A stretch of 16,107 bases of DNA from Actinomycetota bacterium. Lineage in GTDB: Bacteria > Actinomycetota > Actinomycetes > S36-B12. Shown here one piece after another: positions 12,479 through 16,107 of the stretch. Position 1 is the stretch's first letter. Each line of letters opens with the position of its first letter. The stretch is taken from NCBI GenBank assembly GCA_016870425.1, contig VGBQ01000037.1, positions 1-16,107 on the forward strand, written 5' to 3'. A program made the translations under genes and the position numbers. The notes beneath the pieces were generated by a model that had not been told where the DNA came from, made no database searches, and was given only the letters and a program-made list of their open reading frames with translations.

Positions 12479-13903
12479 ATGACCCGCCTTGCGCCCCCTG
12501 TCCCCGCAGACCTGCCCCGCACGCTCGGGGCACTGCGCGCGAGCGGCTACGAGCCGCGCACGGTCAAGGAGGAGATGCGCGCCAACCTCGTCGCGCGCCT
12601 GGCAGCAGGCGAGCCCACCTTCCCGGGCATCGTCGGATTCGACGACACGGTGATCCCCCAGGTGGAGCGTGCCCTTCTTGCCGGCCACGACATCGTGCTT
12701 CTCGGCGAGCGCGGCCAGGGCAAGACACGACTGATCCGCACGCTCGTCACGCTGCTCGACGAGTGGATCCCCGTGGTCGAGGGCTCGGAGGTCAACGACG
12801 ACCCGATGGCCCCGGTGAGCGCCTACGGTCGCCGCATCGTCACTGAGCAGGGCGATGACACTCCTGTGACATGGCGGCATCGCAGTGAACGGTACGGTGA
12901 GAAGCTCGCCACGCCCGACACGTCGGTGGGCGACCTCATCGGCGACGTCGATCCAGTGAAGGTGGCCGAGGGCCGCACGCTCGGCGATCCGGAGACCATC
13001 CACTTCGGCCTCGTGCCGCGCACCAACCGCGGCATCTTCGCCATCAACGAGCTGCCCGACCTCGCCGAGCGCATCCAGGTGGCGCTGCTCAATGTGCTCG
13101 AGGAGCGCGACATCCAGGTGCGCGGCTACACCCTGCGCCTGCCGCTTGACCTGCTCGTCGTGGCGAGCGCCAACCCCGAGGACTACACCAATCGCGGCCG
13201 CATCATCACCCCGATGAAGGACCGCTTCGGCGCCGAGGTCACCACCCACTACCCGTACGACGTACACCACGAGATCGGCCTGATTGCCCAGGAGGCTGAC
13301 CTTGTCGCCATCGTGCCGATGCATCTGCTCGAGGTGATCGCGCGCTTCACGCGCCTGGTGCGCGAGTCCGGTGCCGTCGATCAGCGCAGCGGTGTCTCGG
13401 CGCGATTTGCGATTGCCGCCGCCGAGGCACTCGCGGGTGCAGCGCTGCGCCGTGCCGCCATCACGGCCGACGAGCCGGTCGCGCGCGTCGGCGATCTCGC
13501 CGGTGTCGTGCCGACGTTGCGCGGCAAGGTGGAGTTCGAGGTGAGCGAGGAGGGGCGCGAGGAGGAGGTGCTGCAACACCTCGCGCGCAAGGCCGTCGCC
13601 GAGACCTACCGGCGGCACCTCGGCGGAGTCGACCTCACCGCGCTTGTGACCCTGCTCGACGAGGGCGGCACGATCGAGGCGGGCGATCTCGTCACCGCGA
13701 CCGGTCTGCTCGATGCCGCGGGCGCGTGGGAGGGTCTGGGCCGGCTCATCGCTGCAACCGAGGGCCCCGACGTCGAGCCGACACCCGGCATCGCGGCCGC
13801 CTGCGTGGAGCTGGCACTCGAGGGACTGTGGCTGACCCGACGCATCGACAAGGATGAGTCCGACGGACGCGTGCGCTACGCCACGACAATGTCGGAGGAG
13901 TAG
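12479..13903 (+). CDS. MoxR/ChlI-like AAA+ ATPase
   Basis: The 474-residue protein is an AAA+ ATPase of the magnesium-chelatase/MoxR helix-2-insert group. Walker A is GERGQGKT (residues 76-83). The segment DLIGDVDPVKVAEGRTL is ChlI-like. The Walker B region reads GIFAINELPDL, with N190-E191 where most relatives have Asp-Glu. Sensor 1 is in VVASANPEDYTN. Such ATPases work with VWA proteins to insert cofactors or remodel complexes, and in M. tuberculosis the counterpart is Rv0958 (from memory). Some annotation pipelines call such proteins sigma-54-interacting, but no DNA-binding domain is seen. The VWA gene follows with a one-base overlap. A GGAGGAG at 13894-13900, inside the end of this gene, serves as its ribosome binding site. 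Confidence 0.92.
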   Translation: MTRLAPPVPADLPRTLGALRASGYEPRTVKEEMRANLVARLAAGEPTFPGIVGFDDTVIPQVERALLAGHDIVLLGERGQGKTRLIRTLVTLLDEWIPVVEGSEVNDDPMAPVSAYGRRIVTEQGDDTPVTWRHRSERYGEKLATPDTSVGDLIGDVDPVKVAEGRTLGDPETIHFGLVPRTNRGIFAINELPDLAERIQVALLNVLEERDIQVRGYTLRLPLDLLVVASANPEDYTNRGRIITPMKDRFGAEVTTHYPYDVHHEIGLIAQEADLVAIVPMHLLEVIARFTRLVRESGAVDQRSGVSARFAIAAAEALAGAALRRAAITADEPVARVGDLAGVVPTLRGKVEFEVSEEGREEEVLQHLARKAVAETYRRHLGGVDLTALVTLLDEGGTIEAGDLVTATGLLDAAGAWEGLGRLIAATEGPDVEPTPGIAAACVELALEGLWLTRRIDKDESDGRVRYATTMSEE

Positions 13904-15864
13904 TGCGCTACCGCTACGGCGCCTTCCACGGGGGGCCCGACCCCCTGGCCGAGCCCGTGGATGCGGGCGCGGCCGTGGACGAGCTGGCCGACCGCATCCT
14001 CGACGGGTCATCGGTGCGCGATGCCCTGCGCGACATGATGCGCCGGGGCATGGAGGGTGCGCGAGGCCTCGACGACCTGCGCCGGCGACTGCAGCAGCGC
14101 CGCCGCGAGTTGGCGAAGTCCGGCCGCCTGGACGGCCTGCTCGAGAAGGTGCGCGAGAAGCTCGACGAGGCACTCGAGCACGAGCGCAGCGCCCTCTTCC
14201 CCGATCCGTCGGATGACGCGCGCTTCCGCGAGGCCTCGCTCGACATGCTGCCCGACGACACCTCGCGCGCGGTGCGCGAGCTCGCCGACTACGACTGGCG
14301 TTCGCCCGAGGGTCGGGCGGCGTACGACGAGATCCGCGAGATGTTGCGCCGCGACGTGCTGGACCAGCAGTTCAAGGACCTCACGCGCGGACTGCAATCG
14401 ACGCCGACGCCGGAGGCGCAGCAGGCGCTGAAGGACATGCTCGCCGACCTCAACTCGATGCTCGACAAGCACCGTCGCGGCGAGGACGTGAGCGAGGACT
14501 TCGAGCAGTTCATGGACAGGCACGGGGACTTCTTCCCCGACCGGCCCGAGAGCTTCGAGCAGTTGCTCGACGACCTCGCGCGGCGTGCGGCCGCCATGCA
14601 GCGCATGCTCGACTCGATGACACCCGAGCAGCGCGAGGAGCTCGCGGGTCTCATGGAGCAGGCCTGGCAGGACCTCGACCTCGCCGCGGAGATGGCGCAG
14701 TTGCAGGACCACCTGCGCGCCCTGCGCCCCGACTTGCCCTGGCAGGGGCGGCAGCGCATGCAGGGTGAGCGCGGACTCGGCCTGCCCGATGCGACCGAGG
14801 CACTCGCGGAGATGGCCGATCTCGAGGCCCTCGAGTCGCAGCTGTCGCAGGACTACCCGGGCGCGACGCTCGACGACGTCGATGTCGAGGCGGTCGAACG
14901 CGCGCTCGGACGCCAGGCCGTGGATGACATCGAGCGACTGCGTGAGATCGAGCGCCAGTTGCGCGAGCAGGGCTACCTCACCGAGCGCTCCGAGCTCAGC
15001 CCCAAGGCCGTGCGGCGCATCGGGCGCACGGCACTGCGTCGCGTCTTCGCTGACCTCGGCGCAGGACCGCGCGGTGATCACGAGATCCACGACGCGGGCG
15101 CGGCCGGTGAGTTCACCGGCCAGTCACGCCCGTGGGAGTTCGGCGACGAGCAGCCCCTCGACGTCGTGCGCACGGTCGGCAATTCCGTGCGCCGCCGGCT
15201 TTCAGACGGCTCGAGCGGACTGCGCGCCGAGGACTTCGAGGTGCGTGAGACCGAGACGCGCACGCGCGCGGCGGTCGCGCTGCTCGTGGATCAGTCGTTC
15301 TCCATGGTGATGAATGACACGTGGCGCGCTGCCAAGACGACCGCGATGGCACTCCAGGCTCTCGCGGCGTCGGCGTACCCGCTCGACGCACTGCAGATCA
15401 TCACCTTCGCCAACCTTGCCCGGACGGTGACGCCCGAGGAGCTGCCCGATCTAGCGGCAAGCGACATCCAGGGCACGAACCTCCACCACGCCCTCATGCT
15501 GGCCGGGCGCTTCCTCGACCGGCACCGCGATGCCGAGCCCGTGTGCCTGGTCGTCACCGACGGCGAGCCCACCGCGCACCTGCTGCCGAGCCCATCTCCC
15601 ACGGGTGCCCCCGACTGGTGGTTCATGTGGCCCCCGGATCGCGAGACGATCGAGCTCACCGTCGCCGAGGTCGACCGGCTCACCCGGCGCGGCGTGCCCA
15701 TCTCGTGGTTCCGCCTCGGCGACGACCCGCGACTGGAGCGCTTCCTCGACGCGATGGCCCGGCGCAATGGCGGTCGCGTCTTCGCGGCCGACGGCGACCG
15801 GCTGGGCGACTACGTCGTCACCGACTACGTCCGCGCACGCAAGGGCCGGCGCCGCAGCGCGTAG
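13903..15864 (+). CDS. VWA domain protein partnered with the AAA+ ATPase
   Basis: The 653-residue protein has a long N-terminal region (about residues 20-390) rich in Arg, Asp, Glu and Leu. It is strongly helical with probable coiled coils and acidic blocks. The C-terminal von Willebrand A domain starts at about residue 455. The MIDAS metal site is complete: D463-Q-S465-F-S467, T525 in GTNLHHAL, and D553 in VVTDGEP. It has no signal peptide or membrane helix, so it is probably cytoplasmic. VWA proteins of this group bind the AAA+ partner and a target protein through the metal site (Rv0959-like, from memory). GTG 13903 shares one base with the ATPase stop (TAGTG) and follows GGAGGAG at a short distance, indicating coupled translation. 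Confidence 0.92.
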   Translation: MRYRYGAFHGGPDPLAEPVDAGAAVDELADRILDGSSVRDALRDMMRRGMEGARGLDDLRRRLQQRRRELAKSGRLDGLLEKVREKLDEALEHERSALFPDPSDDARFREASLDMLPDDTSRAVRELADYDWRSPEGRAAYDEIREMLRRDVLDQQFKDLTRGLQSTPTPEAQQALKDMLADLNSMLDKHRRGEDVSEDFEQFMDRHGDFFPDRPESFEQLLDDLARRAAAMQRMLDSMTPEQREELAGLMEQAWQDLDLAAEMAQLQDHLRALRPDLPWQGRQRMQGERGLGLPDATEALAEMADLEALESQLSQDYPGATLDDVDVEAVERALGRQAVDDIERLREIERQLREQGYLTERSELSPKAVRRIGRTALRRVFADLGAGPRGDHEIHDAGAAGEFTGQSRPWEFGDEQPLDVVRTVGNSVRRRLSDGSSGLRAEDFEVRETETRTRAAVALLVDQSFSMVMNDTWRAAKTTAMALQALAASAYPLDALQIITFANLARTVTPEELPDLAASDIQGTNLHHALMLAGRFLDRHRDAEPVCLVVTDGEPTAHLLPSPSPTGAPDWWFMWPPDRETIELTVAEVDRLTRRGVPISWFRLGDDPRLERFLDAMARRNGGRVFAADGDRLGDYVVTDYVRARKGRRRSA

Positions 15865-15874
15865 CAGGCCGATG

Positions 15875-15907
15875 GGGCGGCTCAGCCGCCCTGGGCCGGC
15901 TCAGCCG
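15875..15907 (+). terminator. Two stem-loops with a direct repeat after the VWA gene
   Basis: GGGCGGC-TCA-GCCGCCC (15875-15891) is a perfect seven-pair hairpin 10 bases after the VWA stop. A second CGGC-TCA-GCCG lies at 15897-15907. The 11-mer CGGCTCAGCCG is thus repeated directly, 19 bp apart. There is no T-run, as is common for actinobacterial terminators. Confidence 0.5.
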
Positions 15908-15912
15908 CTCCT

Positions 15913-15938
15913 GACGACCCCGCGTAGGGTCGTCGATC
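15913..15938 (+). promoter_or_regulatory. Hairpin containing the probable -10 of the MFS gene
   Basis: GACGACCC (15913-15920) pairs perfectly with GGGTCGTC (15927-15934) around a six-base loop. TAGGGT (15925-15930), a good -10 hexamer eight bases before GTG 15939, lies within the loop and right arm. The element may end VWA transcription, act as an operator for the MFS gene, or both. Confidence 0.45.
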
Positions 15939-16107
15939 GTGCGTCGTTGGATCCCGCTGCTGCGTGATCTGCCCGTCGAGGTCAGTGTCCTCGCCTCGAT
16001 CGCCTTCTTCGTCGCCCTCGGCTTCGGCATCGTCATCCCGTCGATCCCGATCTTCGCCGACTCCTTCGGGGTCTCAGCCCTCGCCGCCTCCGCGGTGGTG
16101 TCGGCCT
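15939..16107 (+). CDS. MFS transporter, 3' end beyond the window
   Basis: GTG 15939 opens a frame that stays open to the window end (56 codons visible). The product begins MRRWIPLLRDLPVEVSVLASIAFFVALGFGIVIPSIPIFADSFGVSALAASAVVSA in outline: a first membrane helix at about residues 15-36 with GFGIVIPSIPIFA, then SFGVS. This is the usual N-terminus of major facilitator drug/metabolite transporters of the 12-14 helix type. The substrate is unknown. The basic MRRW start and TAGGGT upstream support the chosen codon. The gene follows the VWA gene on the same strand, but the hairpins between them suggest separate transcription. Confidence 0.8.
   Translation, partial: MRRWIPLLRDLPVEVSVLASIAFFVALGFGIVIPSIPIFADSFGVSALAASAVVSA

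Noticed and set aside
11873..14173. A 766-codon open frame on the minus strand across the FIST and MoxR-like genes
   Set aside because: It is antisense to two genes with clear family motifs, and its translation is a low-complexity Arg/Gly/His mix. Long antisense frames are expected in high-GC DNA with GC-rich third positions.
14008..15090. A 360-codon antisense frame inside the VWA gene
   Set aside because: It mirrors the acidic, repetitive codons of the helical VWA N-terminus. No domain is recognisable and no start signal was seen.
1..16107. CRISPR arrays, tRNA genes, insertion-sequence ends or prophage genes
   Set aside because: No regularly spaced repeats of 25-40 bp, cloverleaf-like sequence with CCA-type end, transposase motifs or phage structural genes were seen. 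A tRNAscan or profile search was not possible here.

Overview
The window is high-GC DNA (G/C dominate every third codon position) from an actinobacterium that makes mycothiol. It carries mca, the mycothiol S-conjugate amidase gene, beside a DUF4307 gene, greA and a small membrane-protein gene. From memory, this set matches the Mycobacterium tuberculosis Rv1080c-Rv1083 neighbourhood. A MoxR-like AAA+ / VWA pair resembling Rv0958-Rv0959 is also present. No rRNA, tRNA, insertion sequence, CRISPR array or phage gene was seen. This looks like compact core chromosome, and the species cannot be named from it.

Layout. 1-339: end of a proline-rich DUF4190 membrane protein. 399-1289 (+): EamA/DMT-type exporter. 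1297-3637 (-): mca, a small membrane protein, a SURF1-family protein and a DUF3817 protein. 3701-4706 (+): DUF4307 protein and greA, divergent from mca. 4703-8161 (-): ilvA, then a DrrA/DrrB-type ABC exporter, then a small four-helix membrane protein. 8228-9685 (+): cytochrome P450, divergent from ilvA. 9682-11051 (-): a putative zinc metallohydrolase coupled to a DUF2786 protein. 11128-12450 (-): FIST sensor-type protein. 12479-15864 (+): MoxR-like ATPase plus VWA protein, divergent from FIST. 15939-end (+): start of an MFS transporter.

Working units. Mca acts in mycothiol-dependent detoxification, with a possible membrane partner translated in ATGA overlap. The ABC ATPase and permease form one exporter. 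IlvA starts isoleucine synthesis. SURF1 serves cytochrome oxidase assembly. The AAA+/VWA pair is probably a chaperone-like remodelling machine, and the divergent FIST protein is a candidate sensor for it. The metallohydrolase/DUF2786 pair is a two-gene module of unknown role under its own promoter.

The most striking non-coding pattern is leaderless transcription. At least six gene starts have a -10-like hexamer (A at position 2, T at position 6) exactly six bases before an ATG or GTG. A second pattern is a relay of tiny ORFs built from short tandem repeats and joined by ATGA overlaps, just before the SURF1 and EamA genes. A third is very tight convergent gene ends, two of which share the palindrome CTAG as both stop codons. 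I found no clear, entirely new defence or mobile system. The best candidates for undescribed biology are the DUF2786/metallohydrolase module, the FIST-AAA+-VWA locus and the mini-ORF relays.
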